This document shows positions 17,955-26,981 of a DNA stretch of 64,000 bases, in pieces. The DNA lies in NCBI GenBank assembly GCA_947458265.1, contig CANGYF010000001.1:248001-312000 (forward strand). Reading direction: 5' to 3'. How positions within the stretch are numbered: the stretch's first letter is position 1; each line of letters starts with the position of its first letter. The translations under genes and the position numbers were made by a program. Source of the stretch: Betaproteobacteria bacterium. GTDB lineage: Bacteria > Pseudomonadota > Gammaproteobacteria > Burkholderiales > CAIKXV01. The notes under the pieces were generated by a model, which saw only the letters and a list, made by a program, of their open reading frames with translations, was not told where the DNA came from and made no database searches.

Positions 17955-18770
17955 ATGAACGACGCACTGCACGCGCTGCAAGGCATCACCGAGCGGATGA
18001 TCGTCCGCAAGGAAGGTCCGCTTGGCTGGATCGTGTTCAACCAGCCACTGCGCCACAACGCGATGTCGGTCGACATGTGGGAATCGTTGCCGAAGATCCT
18101 CGACGCCTACCAGGCCGATCCCGAGATCCGCGTGATCATCATCACGGGCGCCGGGGACAAGGCCTTCGTGTCGGGCGCCGACATCTCGCAGTTCGGCGAG
18201 CGCCGCGGCACGATGGAAGCGGTGAAGGAATACAACGCTATCGCCGACCATGCGAACGACTGCCTGCAGGCCTGCAGCAAGCCGGTGATCGCGATGATCC
18301 GTGGCTTCTGCATCGGCGGCGGCCTGGGTATCGCGCTGGGCGCCGACATCCGCATCGCTGCAGAAGATTCCCAGTTCTCGGTGCCGGCCGCCAAGCTCGG
18401 CCTCGGCTACCGCTTCGCCGGCATCAAGCGCCTGTCCGACATCGTCGGCCCGTCGTTTGCGGCCGAGATCTTCTACACCGCGCGCCGCTTCAACGCGAAG
18501 GAAGCCGAGACCATGAAGCTGGTCAATCGCGTCGTGCCCGTCGACCAGCTCGAGAAGTACACCCGCGACTACGCGATGGTGATCGCCGAGAACGCGCCGG
18601 TGACCATCGCCTCGGTCAAGCTGATCGTCAAGAACATCCACGCCGATCCGGCCGAGCGTGACCTCGAGGCCTGCGCCAGGGCGGTCGAGTTCTGCTACAC
18701 GACCGAAGATTACAAGGAAGGCCGCACGGCCTTCATGGAAAAACGCAAGCCTCAGTTCAAGGGGCGCTGA
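17955..18770 (+). CDS. Enoyl-CoA hydratase/isomerase (crotonase) family protein
   Basis: A 271-residue crotonase-fold protein. CoA/oxyanion-hole segments are present: FVSGADISQF (about residues 73-82) and MIRGFCIGGGLGIALGAD (about 114-131). The two glutamates used for hydration by classical enoyl-CoA hydratase are absent: the GGG-x-E position is Gly and the second, normally in Q-P-E, is Ala (SVPAAKLG). It therefore probably catalyses another crotonase-type reaction or is specialised. It heads a run of acyl-CoA genes, with a hairpin directly after its stop. Confidence 0.85.
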   Translation: MNDALHALQGITERMIVRKEGPLGWIVFNQPLRHNAMSVDMWESLPKILDAYQADPEIRVIIITGAGDKAFVSGADISQFGERRGTMEAVKEYNAIADHANDCLQACSKPVIAMIRGFCIGGGLGIALGADIRIAAEDSQFSVPAAKLGLGYRFAGIKRLSDIVGPSFAAEIFYTARRFNAKEAETMKLVNRVVPVDQLEKYTRDYAMVIAENAPVTIASVKLIVKNIHADPAERDLEACARAVEFCYTTEDYKEGRTAFMEKRKPQFKGR

Positions 18771-18774
18771 CAGG

Positions 18775-18800
18775 CAGGCCCGGCGCACAGTCCGGGCCTG
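18775..18800 (+). terminator. Hairpin terminator, weak T-tract
   Basis: CAGGCCCGG (18775-18783) and CCGGGCCTG (18792-18800) form a perfect 9-base stem with an 8-base loop, followed by TTCTACTT. It starts 4 bases after the crotonase-family stop, so it may end or attenuate transcription before the YceI gene. Confidence 0.65.
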
Positions 18801-18824
18801 TTCTACTTCAAGGGGGAGCATTTC

Positions 18825-19475
18825 ATGGAACGCAGGACACTTCTGGGTTCACTGGGCGCAGTCGCCATCGCGGCAGCAGCACCGGTGCGGGCGCAGTCGA
18901 CGGCAGGGGCCATGGATGCACCGGCAGGTAAGTACGTGCTCGACCGCACGCACGCCAGCCTGACCTGGCGCATCAGCCACTTCGGGTTGTCCAGCTACAC
19001 GGCGCGCTTCACCCGGTTCGACTCCACCCTCGAATTCAATCCGGCCGACCTCACGAAATGCTCGGCCCGGACGGTGATCGACATCGGATCTGTCGAGACC
19101 GACTACGCGCAACAGTCGTCCAAGGGTGACTTCAACGCCGACCTGCGCGGCGAGAAGTTCTTCAACGTGGCGAAGTTCCGCGAGGCGACCTGGCGCTCGA
19201 CCAGCGTGCAGGTGGTGGAGGGCAACCGCCTGCGTATCCCCGGTGAGCTGACGCTGCTCGGCGTTTCTGCCCCGGTCACGCTCGATGCGACGCTGAACGG
19301 CGCCGTGAAATCGCGCCCGATCACCAAGCTGCCGACCGTGGGTTTCTCGGCGCGCGGCACCATCGACCGCCGCGTGTTCGGCATGCTCACGCCACCGCCG
19401 GCCAGCACGCCCGCCAGCGGCATCGGCGCCATGGTCGAGATCATCATCGAGGCGGAGTTCATCCTGCCCGCCTAG
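18825..19475 (+). CDS. YceI family periplasmic protein
   Basis: A 216-residue exported lipocalin-like protein with signal peptide ending at APVRAQS (about residues 19-25). The YceI fold, which binds polyisoprenoid-type lipids, is shown by YVLDRTHASLTWRISHFGLS at the start of the mature domain, SVETDYAQQ, and the late VGFSARGTIDRRVFGM. The exact ligand is unknown. A GGGGGAGC ribosome site precedes the ATG. It sits between acyl-CoA genes with no obvious functional link. Confidence 0.9.
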   Translation: MERRTLLGSLGAVAIAAAAPVRAQSTAGAMDAPAGKYVLDRTHASLTWRISHFGLSSYTARFTRFDSTLEFNPADLTKCSARTVIDIGSVETDYAQQSSKGDFNADLRGEKFFNVAKFREATWRSTSVQVVEGNRLRIPGELTLLGVSAPVTLDATLNGAVKSRPITKLPTVGFSARGTIDRRVFGMLTPPPASTPASGIGAMVEIIIEAEFILPA

Positions 19476-19519
19476 CGCGTGCCGGACGCTGCTGCTTCTC
19501 CTGGAGGTATTGAACAAAG

Positions 19520-21058
19520 ATGGCATCCGATCCGAGTTTCGATCCGCAACGTGCCGACCTGGTGGTCGGCGTTCTGGGTGCAGGCGCCATGGGCCGCGGT
19601 ATCGCCCAGGTCGCCGCGGCCGGCGGCATGCACGTGCTGCTGCATGACGCCAAGCCCGGTTCCGCCGCCGAGGCGCGCGAGTTCATCGGCAAGATGTTTC
19701 AGCGTGCAGCCGAGAAGGGACAATTGTCCGAGGCCGATGCAGCCGCGGCACTCGGGCGCGTCGAGGTGATCGACAGCACCGCAGGCTATTCACGCTGCCA
19801 CCTGGTGGTCGAGGCCATCGTCGAGAACCTCGCGGTCAAGCAGCAGGTGTTCGCCGAGCTCGAGCAGATCGTGTCGCCGGACTGCATCCTGGCCACTAAC
19901 ACCTCGTCGCTGTCGGTGACTACCATCTCCGCGAAGCTCAAGACCGCGCACCGTTTCGCCGGTTTCCACTTCTTCAATCCCGTCCCGCTGATGAAGCTGG
20001 TCGAGGTGATCGACGGCGTGCAGAGCGCGCCCTGGGTCGGCGATGCGCTGATGGTGATCGGCAAGCGGATGACCCGCGAGCCGGTACGCTGCGTCGACGT
20101 TCCCGGCTTCATCGTCAACCAGGTCGGACGCGGCTTCACGATCGAGTCGGCCCACATGCTGCAGGAGAGCCTGGCCGGCATCGTCGACATCGACCGCGTG
20201 ATGCGCGACGTCGGTGGCTTCCGCATGGGCCCGTTCGAGCTGATGGAGCTGACCGGCCTGGACGTCACCCAGCCCGCGTCCGAGGCGATCTACCAGCAGT
20301 TCTACGACGAGCCACGCTACCGTCCGGTGATGCTGATGCGCGCGCGTTACGAGGCCGGCGTGCTCGGGCGCAAGACGAAGCGTGGCTTCTACGAGTACGA
20401 TGCCGAGATGAAGCCGATCGTGGCGCCGGAAGCGCCCGCGCCCGATGCAAGCCCGGCCAGCGTCTGGGTCAGCCCGGCCGAGCCTCACGGCTTCGAGGCG
20501 CTGACCGCCCTGCTGTCGAAGCTGGGCGCTACCGTGGAGCGCGGCGATGCGCCGAGTGCCGGTGCGCTGATCATGGTCACCCCGTACGGCACTGATGCGA
20601 CCCACTGCGCGGTCGAGCAGGGCCTCGATCCGAAGCGCACGGTCGCGGTCGATACGCTGTTCCCGCTGGTCAAGCGCCGCACCATCATGGGCACGCCGCT
20701 GACCGACCCGGCGATGATCGCCGCTGCGCATGGCCTGCTGGCCTCCGACGGTGCGTCGGTCACCGTTTTGCGCGACAGCCCGGGCTTCATCGCCCAGCGC
20801 GTGGTGGCGATGATCTGCAACATCGGCTGCTCGATCGCGCAGATGAAGACCGCATCGCCGTCGGACATCGACAAGGCGGTCACGCTGGGCCTCAACTATC
20901 CGCACGGCCCGCTGAAGTTCGGCGACGTCGTCGGCGTCGAGCGCATCCATGCGGTGCTCTCGAACATGTACCGGATCTACGGCGACCCGCGCTACCGTCC
21001 CAACGTCTGGATGACCCGGCGGGCGAAGCTCGGCGTGTCGCTGCTCACCCCCGAATAA
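19520..21058 (+). CDS. 3-hydroxyacyl-CoA dehydrogenase (two C-terminal domains)
   Basis: A 512-residue NAD-dependent dehydrogenase oxidising 3-hydroxyacyl-CoA to 3-ketoacyl-CoA. Rossmann motif VGVLGAGAMGRGIAQVAA (about residues 16-33), catalytic region GFHFFNPVPLMKLVEV with the conserved His (about 152-167), then two 3HCDH C-terminal domains, the first with DVPGFIVNQVGRGF and the second with DSPGFIAQRVVAMI. This long architecture resembles PaaH-type enzymes of aromatic or fatty-acid degradation. A thiolase gene follows after 10 bases. Confidence 0.94.
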   Translation: MASDPSFDPQRADLVVGVLGAGAMGRGIAQVAAAGGMHVLLHDAKPGSAAEAREFIGKMFQRAAEKGQLSEADAAAALGRVEVIDSTAGYSRCHLVVEAIVENLAVKQQVFAELEQIVSPDCILATNTSSLSVTTISAKLKTAHRFAGFHFFNPVPLMKLVEVIDGVQSAPWVGDALMVIGKRMTREPVRCVDVPGFIVNQVGRGFTIESAHMLQESLAGIVDIDRVMRDVGGFRMGPFELMELTGLDVTQPASEAIYQQFYDEPRYRPVMLMRARYEAGVLGRKTKRGFYEYDAEMKPIVAPEAPAPDASPASVWVSPAEPHGFEALTALLSKLGATVERGDAPSAGALIMVTPYGTDATHCAVEQGLDPKRTVAVDTLFPLVKRRTIMGTPLTDPAMIAAAHGLLASDGASVTVLRDSPGFIAQRVVAMICNIGCSIAQMKTASPSDIDKAVTLGLNYPHGPLKFGDVVGVERIHAVLSNMYRIYGDPRYRPNVWMTRRAKLGVSLLTPE

Positions 21059-21068
21059 GGAGAACACC

Positions 21069-22274
21069 ATGCTCGACGCATACCTGTACGACGGACTCCG
21101 CTCCCCGATCGGCCGCCACGCCGGCGCGCTCGCCAGCGTGCGCCCAGACGACCTGCTCGCAGGCGTCATGAAGGAACTGATGGCACGCAGCGGCTTCAAG
21201 CCGGAGCAGCTCGAAGACCTCATCATCGGCTGCGCCAACCAGGGCGGCGAAGATTCGCGCTGCGTCGCGCGCCACGCGGGCCTGCTGGCCGGGCTGCCGA
21301 TCGAGGTCGGCGGCACCGTGCTCCAGCGCAACTGCGCAAGCGGCCTGAATGCGGTCGCCTACGCGGCGCAGGTGGTCACCGCGGGCGAGGGCGACCTGTT
21401 CATCGCCGGTGGCGTCGAGAGCATGAGCCGCGCCCCGTTCGTGATGGCCAAGGCCGAGTCGGCCTACAGCCGCGAGATGCGCATCTTCGATTCGACCATC
21501 GGCCCGCGCTTCCCGAACCCGAAGGTCGAGAAGCAGTTCGGCGACGATTCGATGCCGCAGACCGCCGATAACCTGGCGCAGGACTACGACGTACCGCGCG
21601 CCGCCGCCGACATTTTCGCGCTCGCCTCGCAGCGCAAGTACGCTGCCGCCAAGGCCGACGGCTTCTTCGCCGGCGAGATCGCGCCGGTGACCATCCCCCA
21701 GCGCAAGGGCGACCCGAAGGTGGTGAGCGAGGACGAGCATCCGCGTGCCGACACCACCATCGAGGCGCTGCAGAAGCTCAAGCCGCTGAACGAAGGCGGC
21801 GTCACCACTGCAGGCAATGCCTCGGGTGTGAACGATGGTGCAGCCGCGCTGCTGATCGGTAGCCGTGCGATCGGCGAGAAGGCCGGCGTCAAGCCGATCG
21901 CCCGCATCCTGGCCACCGCCGCCGCCGGCGTGCCGCCGCGCATCATGGGCTTCGGCCCGGTGCCTTCGTCGCAGAAGGCGCTGGCCCGCGCAGGCCTGAC
22001 GCTGAAGGACATGGACGTCATCGAGATCAACGAAGCCTTCGCGGCGCAGGTGCTCGCCTGCCTGAAGGGCCTCGGCACCTCGTTCGAGGACTCGCGGGTG
22101 AACATGAACGGCGGCGCGATTGCCGTCGGCCATCCGCTGGGTGCCTCGGGTGCGCGCATCGCGCTGACGGCCGCACGCCAGCTGCAGCGCACCGGCGGCC
22201 GCTATGCGCTGGTCAGCCTGTGCATCGGCGTCGGGCAGGGCATGGCGCTGGTGATGGAACGCGTCGACGGCTGA
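21069..22274 (+). CDS. Acetyl-CoA acyltransferase (thiolase; 3-oxoadipyl-CoA thiolase-like)
   Basis: A 401-residue thiolase that cleaves 3-ketoacyl-CoA with CoA. The nucleophilic Cys lies in [11 protein letters not shown] (about residues 87-97), the catalytic His in [17 protein letters not shown] and the second Cys in [12 protein letters not shown] near the C-terminus. The opening [19 protein letters not shown] is like PcaF/PaaJ thiolases, suggesting a dicarboxylic or aromatic route, which agrees with the glutaryl-CoA dehydrogenase next to it. AAGGAGAAC provides the ribosome site. Confidence 0.94.
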   Translation: MLDAYLYDGLRSPIGRHAGALASVRPDDLLAGVMKELMARSGFKPEQLEDLIIGCANQGGEDSRCVARHAGLLAGLPIEVGGTVLQRNCASGLNAVAYAAQVVTAGEGDLFIAGGVESMSRAPFVMAKAESAYSREMRIFDSTIGPRFPNPKVEKQFGDDSMPQTADNLAQDYDVPRAAADIFALASQRKYAAAKADGFFAGEIAPVTIPQRKGDPKVVSEDEHPRADTTIEALQKLKPLNEGGVTTAGNASGVNDGAAALLIGSRAIGEKAGVKPIARILATAAAGVPPRIMGFGPVPSSQKALARAGLTLKDMDVIEINEAFAAQVLACLKGLGTSFEDSRVNMNGGAIAVGHPLGASGARIALTAARQLQRTGGRYALVSLCIGVGQGMALVMERVDG

Positions 22275-22309
22275 TCGCTGCGGCGAGCGGGGCGGGCGGA
22301 GGGCCGAGG

Positions 22310-23527
22310 ATGGCCACCCAGTTCGCGGGCGATTTCGCCTGGAACGACCCGTTCCTGCTCGACGACCAGTTGGGCGAGGACGAGCGCGCGATCCGCGATG
22401 CGACGCGTGCCTATGCCCAGGAGCGGCTGATGCCGCGCATCCTGCGCATGAACCGCGACGAGACCTTCGATCGCGACATCATGAGCGAGATGGGCGAACT
22501 GGGCCTGCTCGGGGCGACGCTCACCGGCCATGGCTGCGCCGGCATCAGCTACGTCTCGTACGGGCTTGCGATGCGTGAACTGGAGCGCGTGGACACCGCG
22601 TTCCGCTCGGCCTGCGGTACCCAGGGCACGCTGTCGATGTTCCCGATCCATGCCTACGGGTCGGACGAACAGCGCGCGAAGTACCTGCCGCGCATGGTCA
22701 CCGGCGAATGGCTCGGCTGCTTCGGCCTGACCGAGCCCGATCATGGCTCCGACCCGGGCAGCATGAAGACGCGGGCGGTGAAGGTCGAGGGCGGCTGGGT
22801 GCTCACCGGCAGCAAGATCTGGATCACCCATGCGCCGATCGCCGACCTGATGATCGTCTGGGCAAAGGCGCACGGTGGTCCAGGGCGAGACGCAACCCCC
22901 GATTGCGACGGCACCATCCGCGGCTTCATCCTCGAGCGCGGGATGAAGGGGCTCTCCACCCGGAAGATCGAAGGCAAGTTCTCGGTGCGCGCCAGCCCCA
23001 CCGGCGAGATCGTGATGGACCAGGTGTTCGTGCCCGACGACCAGCTGCTGCCTGGTGCACGCGGCCTGTCCGGCCCGTTCGGCTGCCTCAACAATGCGCG
23101 TTTCGGAATCGCCTGGGGCGCGCTCGGCGCCGCCGAGTTCTGCTGGCATGCCGCGAGGCGCTACACGATGGAACGCACCCAGTTCGGACGGCCACTGGCT
23201 TCCAACCAGCTGATCCAGAAGAAGCTTGCCGACATGCAATGCGAGATCGCGATCGGCCTGCAGGCCGTGCTGCGCGTGTCGCGCCTGCGCGACGAGGGAC
23301 GCGCCGCGCCGGAGATGGTGTCGATCATCAAGCGCAACTCCACCGGCAAGGCGCTCGAGATCGCACGCATGGCGCGCGACATGCACGGCGGTAACGGCAT
23401 CAGCGACGAGTACCACGTGATCCGCCACCTGCTGAACCTGGAGACTGTGAACACCCTCGAAGGCACCAGCGACATCCATGCGCTGGTGCTCGGGCGGGCG
23501 ATGACCGGGCTGCAGGCGTTCAACTAG
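22310..23527 (+). CDS. gcdH: Acyl-CoA dehydrogenase, glutaryl-CoA dehydrogenase type
   Basis: A 405-residue FAD enzyme that oxidises and decarboxylates glutaryl-CoA to crotonyl-CoA. Features include [16 protein letters not shown] (FAD/substrate loop), [33 protein letters not shown], and the C-terminal [20 protein letters not shown] with the catalytic Glu and the DIHALxLGRAxTG signature of GcdH. ATG 22310 follows GGAGGGCCGAGG. It is the last of the rightward beta-oxidation group; the 292 bases downstream contain only a doubtful 90-codon frame. Confidence 0.9.
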   Translation: MATQFAGDFAWNDPFLLDDQLGEDERAIRDATRAYAQERLMPRILRMNRDETFDRDIMSEMGELGLLGATLTGHGCAGISYVSYGLAMRELERVDTAFRSACGTQGTLSMFPIHAYGSDEQRAKYLPRMVTGEWLGCFGLTEPDHGSDPGSMKTRAVKVEGGWVLTGSKIWITHAPIADLMIVWAKAHGGPGRDATPDCDGTIRGFILERGMKGLSTRKIEGKFSVRASPTGEIVMDQVFVPDDQLLPGARGLSGPFGCLNNARFGIAWGALGAAEFCWHAARRYTMERTQFGRPLASNQLIQKKLADMQCEIAIGLQAVLRVSRLRDEGRAAPEMVSIIKRNSTGKALEIARMARDMHGGNGISDEYHVIRHLLNLETVNTLEGTSDIHALVLGRAMTGLQAFN

Positions 23528-23819
23528 GCGGCGCCAGGCGGCCTTGTTGTTTGTGCAACAGTGAACCGCTAAGCTCCCCTGCCATGACCTTCTCGCTCGT
23601 CGCACGCTGCGTACGCCCCCGGCAGTCCTTCATCGTTGCCTCGCCGTCCAGCATCGCGGAGCCAGTCGTGACCCGGAACATCACCGCCCCCGTGCTTGAT
23701 GCCCTCGCTGGTGCACCGGAACGCATCTGTTCGGTGTGTGCGCGGCAGATCGCAGGCTCCATCGGGTGTCCGGTGGATCCGGGCCCTGCCCTGGGCTGCT
23801 GCATGCCGGGGGACCCGCG

Positions 23820-24368
23820 ATGAGCGCCAAGGCGCGCGATGCGCGTGCACGGTTGCAGGCCGCCCCGAAACCGCCGTCGCAGGCGGCCTCGCGCAAGCAG
23901 GGCGTGGTGACGCCGATCGCCACCGCCCGCGTACTGTTCATCAACGGCCCCAATGCCAACCTGTACGCCCATGCCGGCCAGGCGACCTGGGGCAGCGAGA
24001 CCTTCGAGCAGCTCGGCGAACGCAGCCGGCGCGCAGCCGAAGGCACCGCGATCGCGCTCGACTTCCGCCAGAGCAACAGTGAAGGCGACGTGGTCGATGC
24101 GATCCAGCAGGCGATCGGTACCAAGGACGGCATCATCATCAACGGCGGCAGCCTGACCTGTACCTCGATCGCGGTTCTCGATGCCCTGCAGGCCTTCCCC
24201 GGCCCGATCGTCGAAGTGCAGATGGGCAACCTCTACCGGCGCGAGTCGGTCCGGCAGTCCTCCTGCATCTCGCGCGTGGCCACCGGCATCGTCGCCGGGC
24301 TGGGCGCGGACGGCTACGAGATGGCGGTGCTGGCGATGCGCCGGCTGCTCGACCGGCCGAAGGCCTGA
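23820..24368 (+). CDS. Type II 3-dehydroquinate dehydratase-like protein lacking catalytic residues
   Basis: A 182-residue protein with the class II dehydroquinase fold: VLFINGPNANLY, RQSNSEGDVVDAIQQA, IIINGGSLTCTS and the ending SRVATGIVAGLGADGYEMAV align with AroQ. Key residues are changed: the Arg loop (REP) after the NGPN motif is missing, the catalytic Tyr position is Trp (ATWGSETF), the catalytic His of THTS is Cys (TCTS) and a substrate Arg (LRDA) is Leu (VLDA). It also has a basic N-terminal extension of about 35 residues. A shikimate-pathway role is unlikely; another function is inferred. The 2-hydroxyacid dehydrogenase gene follows after 3 bases. Confidence 0.8.
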   Translation: MSAKARDARARLQAAPKPPSQAASRKQGVVTPIATARVLFINGPNANLYAHAGQATWGSETFEQLGERSRRAAEGTAIALDFRQSNSEGDVVDAIQQAIGTKDGIIINGGSLTCTSIAVLDALQAFPGPIVEVQMGNLYRRESVRQSSCISRVATGIVAGLGADGYEMAVLAMRRLLDRPKA

Positions 24369-24371
24369 TCG

Positions 24372-25301
24372 ATGTCGCTGGTCTTCTACAGCCAGGTCGA
24401 CAATGCCGACGACTGGCGCTCGGCCCTGGCCGTGGCCGACCCGGCGCTGGTATTCCATGCCTGGCCCGACTGCGGTCCGTTCGAAGAAGTGGAAGCCGTA
24501 CTTGCCTGGAAGGCACCGCCCGGCTTCTACCGCCAGTTCCCGAGCCTGAAGCTGATCATCAACCTCGGTGCCGGCGTCGACAACATCGTACGCGACGCGA
24601 CGCTGCCGCCGGGCATCCCGATCACCCGTATCTCCGACCCGGAGATGGGCCGCATGATGGGCCAGTTCCTGCTCACCTGCGTGATGCGCCATTTCCGCGA
24701 GTTCGGCACGTTCGAACGTGCGCGCGCCGAGCGTCGCTGGGCCTATGTGCATCCGCGCGAGACGCGCGAGTGCACGGTCGGCATGATGGGGCTGGGCCAG
24801 CTCGGCGCGGTCGCGGCCGCGGAGTTCGTGCGTCAGGGCTTCCGGGTGCTCGGCTGGTCGCGCTCGCCGAAGGTGCTGCCTGGCGTCGAGACCTTCTCAG
24901 GCATGGACGCTCTGCCGGCCTTCCTGGCCCGGAGCGAGATCTGCGTGATGCTGCTGCCGTTGACGCCCGAGACCGAGAACCTGATGACTGCCGAGCGCTT
25001 CGCGCAACTGCCGCGCGGGGCGAAGTTCGTCAGTGCGGGACGTGGTCGTACGGTCGACGAGGCGGCGCTGGTCGAGGCCATCCGCTCTGGCCACGTGGCG
25101 GAAGCCACGCTCGACGTGTTCCATGAAGAGCCGCTGCCACCATCGCATCCGCTGTGGGACCTGCCGCAGGTGCTGGTCACGCCGCACCTGGCCTCGATCG
25201 CGATCCCGCGCACCGCAGCGCCGCAGATCGTGGAGAACCTGCGCCGCATCGCGCGCGGCGAGGGTCCGCTCAATGCGGTGGAGCCGGCGCGAGGCTACTG
25301 A
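24372..25301 (+). CDS. D-2-hydroxyacid dehydrogenase (glyoxylate/hydroxypyruvate reductase A-like)
   Basis: A 309-residue NAD(P)-dependent reductase. The N-terminal catalytic domain contains LKLIINLGAGVDNIV; the Rossmann motif is VGMMGLGQLGAVAAAEF (about residues 136-152). The family's Arg/Glu/His catalytic set is visible in SAGRGRTVDEAAL, LDVFHEEPLPPSHPLW and VTPHLASIA. Similar to GhrA, which reduces glyoxylate and hydroxypyruvate, but the substrate is unproven. It lies 3 bases behind the dehydroquinase-like gene and converges with the amidohydrolase gene (19 bases). Confidence 0.9.
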   Translation: MSLVFYSQVDNADDWRSALAVADPALVFHAWPDCGPFEEVEAVLAWKAPPGFYRQFPSLKLIINLGAGVDNIVRDATLPPGIPITRISDPEMGRMMGQFLLTCVMRHFREFGTFERARAERRWAYVHPRETRECTVGMMGLGQLGAVAAAEFVRQGFRVLGWSRSPKVLPGVETFSGMDALPAFLARSEICVMLLPLTPETENLMTAERFAQLPRGAKFVSAGRGRTVDEAALVEAIRSGHVAEATLDVFHEEPLPPSHPLWDLPQVLVTPHLASIAIPRTAAPQIVENLRRIARGEGPLNAVEPARGY

Positions 25302-25320
25302 CCGGCCCCACCGATCCTGA

Positions 25321-26835
25321 TCAGGCTTCGCGGTTCACGTAACCGTAGGCCAGGTTGGTGCGTCCATCGCCCTGCTCGTCGTAGATGCGCTTGGCACGGG
25401 CGACGATGTCGTTCTCCAGGCCGGCGCGCATGCCCTGGGTGAAGTGGTACAGGCGTGCCGAGTTCTCCGCGAAGATCGCATTCTTCACCGGGCCGTCGGG
25501 CGCGCCGAGCGGCTTGAAGCCATGCTTCTTCTGCATCTCTTCCGGGATCTCGAGTCGGCGCAGGGCCTCGATCTGCCATTGCGGTGCGCCGGTCCAGACC
25601 GCGTCGGTGCCCCAGACGATGCGGTCGGCCCCGAGGCCATTCACCAGCTGCCCGAGCATCGCCGCGCACAGCCGCGGCTCAGCGACCGTGCTCTGCGCGA
25701 AGATCTGGCCGAGGTCGCCATAGACGTTGTTCACGCCGTACTTTGACGGGATGTCGGCCAGGTCGGTGACCCAGTCGATGCGTCCGGTCTTCTCGAACTG
25801 CTGCCAGCCAGTGTTCTGCGCGCCGCCGGTGAAGCGGAAGCCGGAGTGGTAGATCACGAAGTTGAGCTGCGGCCAATCCTTCGCCGCCTTGCCCACGTCG
25901 CGCACGTCTGCGTACTTGACCAGGTCGGGGAACAGCTTGGTGGTCGACGGCGGGAACAGGCCCTTGTGCACGCAGACGTTGGCCAGGCTCGGGTTGGTCT
26001 TGCTCGCCTTGACCAGCTTCTCGTAGAACGGGTACATCAACTTCTCGTCGTCGAGGTGCCACGGGTGGCGCGCCAGGTGCTTGTTGGTGTTGTCGCCGAC
26101 GGTGTAGCCCTTGAACGAATCGGGCTTCAGCAGTTCCAGGTCGCGGTCGACCTTCTCCAGCCAGCCGGGCATGCCCGGCATGAAGATCGCGTGCGAGAAC
26201 ATGCGCCGGGTGCCGCTCTGCTTGTTCACGTTGGTGCGCGCATCGGCCTTCATCTCGTTGGTGAGGAACCAGTCGCGCGGGTCTTCCGAGCCCGAGCCGG
26301 AGATCAAGGCGACCTTGGTGTCGCTGTCGAGGTAGATCTCCTTGAAGTAGTTCGCGAACTTGAGGTCTTCGATGGTCTGCGGCTTGCCGGCGAGCGCCGG
26401 GTTCCAGCCGGACTTGCCGACCGCCTCGCGCGAGCGCACGAATCCCTCCAGCCGCGTGTCGTCGCGCAGGAAGTGGGTGTGCATGTCCATGATGAACTGG
26501 CCCTTGAGCGCTGCCGCGCGCGCATTGGCCATCTCGGGCGTGGCAGCCTCGGCGCGGCTCACCATGTACAGCGGGCCGAAGGTCTCGTTCATCGCGACGA
26601 AGGCCGCCGCCATGCCGGCCGAGGTCTTGAAGAACGCGCGCCGGCTCAGTCCCTGATGCTCGGAGAGCTCGGATCCGATCGCCTTCACGCGTGCCTCGAA
26701 CTCGCGCTGGCGCTCGGTCTGCGGTGCCGGCATGAACTCGTCGGAGGATACGGACTGCACGGGTATCGGCGAGGCGAACAGCGAAGATTCCGCCGGTGCC
26801 AGTCGTGCCAGGTCTTCGTCGCTCATCATGCTCAT
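25321..26835 (-). CDS. Amidohydrolase 2 family metal-dependent hydrolase with internal Tat-like signal
   Basis: A 504-residue protein of the amidohydrolase (TIM-barrel) superfamily. Metal ligands are suggested by MDMHTHFLRDD, YHSGFRF and WGTDAVWTG. A twin-arginine-type motif, SRRAFFK at residues 64-70 followed by a hydrophobic stretch and an AEA-A site, lies after an unusually long 63-residue N-terminal extension. The ATG at 26835 has a purine-rich GGGGGACGA upstream. The family includes ACMSD-like decarboxylases and hydrolases; no substrate is implied. Confidence 0.85.
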   Translation of the reverse strand: MSMMSDEDLARLAPAESSLFASPIPVQSVSSDEFMPAPQTERQREFEARVKAIGSELSEHQGLSRRAFFKTSAGMAAAFVAMNETFGPLYMVSRAEAATPEMANARAAALKGQFIMDMHTHFLRDDTRLEGFVRSREAVGKSGWNPALAGKPQTIEDLKFANYFKEIYLDSDTKVALISGSGSEDPRDWFLTNEMKADARTNVNKQSGTRRMFSHAIFMPGMPGWLEKVDRDLELLKPDSFKGYTVGDNTNKHLARHPWHLDDEKLMYPFYEKLVKASKTNPSLANVCVHKGLFPPSTTKLFPDLVKYADVRDVGKAAKDWPQLNFVIYHSGFRFTGGAQNTGWQQFEKTGRIDWVTDLADIPSKYGVNNVYGDLGQIFAQSTVAEPRLCAAMLGQLVNGLGADRIVWGTDAVWTGAPQWQIEALRRLEIPEEMQKKHGFKPLGAPDGPVKNAIFAENSARLYHFTQGMRAGLENDIVARAKRIYDEQGDGRTNLAYGYVNREA

Positions 26836-26944
26836 GCTGTCGTCCCCCCCCCGAGAGTGGCCGCGGTTCGTGGTCGAACGCGGTCGCGCGGCGCGCAAGA
26901 CAGCAATCTACTGCGATTCGCGATTCGCAGGGAGGGGGTACCAC

Positions 26945-26964
26945 GGCGGGGCTGAGGCCCCGCC
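26945..26964. other. Perfect 8-base stem-loop between fbp and the amidohydrolase gene
   Basis: GGCGGGGC, a TGAG loop and GCCCCGCC form a perfect hairpin 18 bases beyond the end of fbp on the minus strand. No T-tract follows, so it may slow RNA decay or act as a weak terminator. A run of C residues at about 26843-26852 lies in the same gap. Confidence 0.45.
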
Positions 26965-26981
26965 ATCCAGCAGGGGTTCGC

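Noticed and set aside
23551..23823. 90-codon frame before the dehydroquinase-like gene, sharing ATGA with it
   Set aside because: The stop/start overlap is suggestive, but the peptide has no known features, an erratic Cys/Pro-rich tail and no ribosome site; more likely leader sequence.
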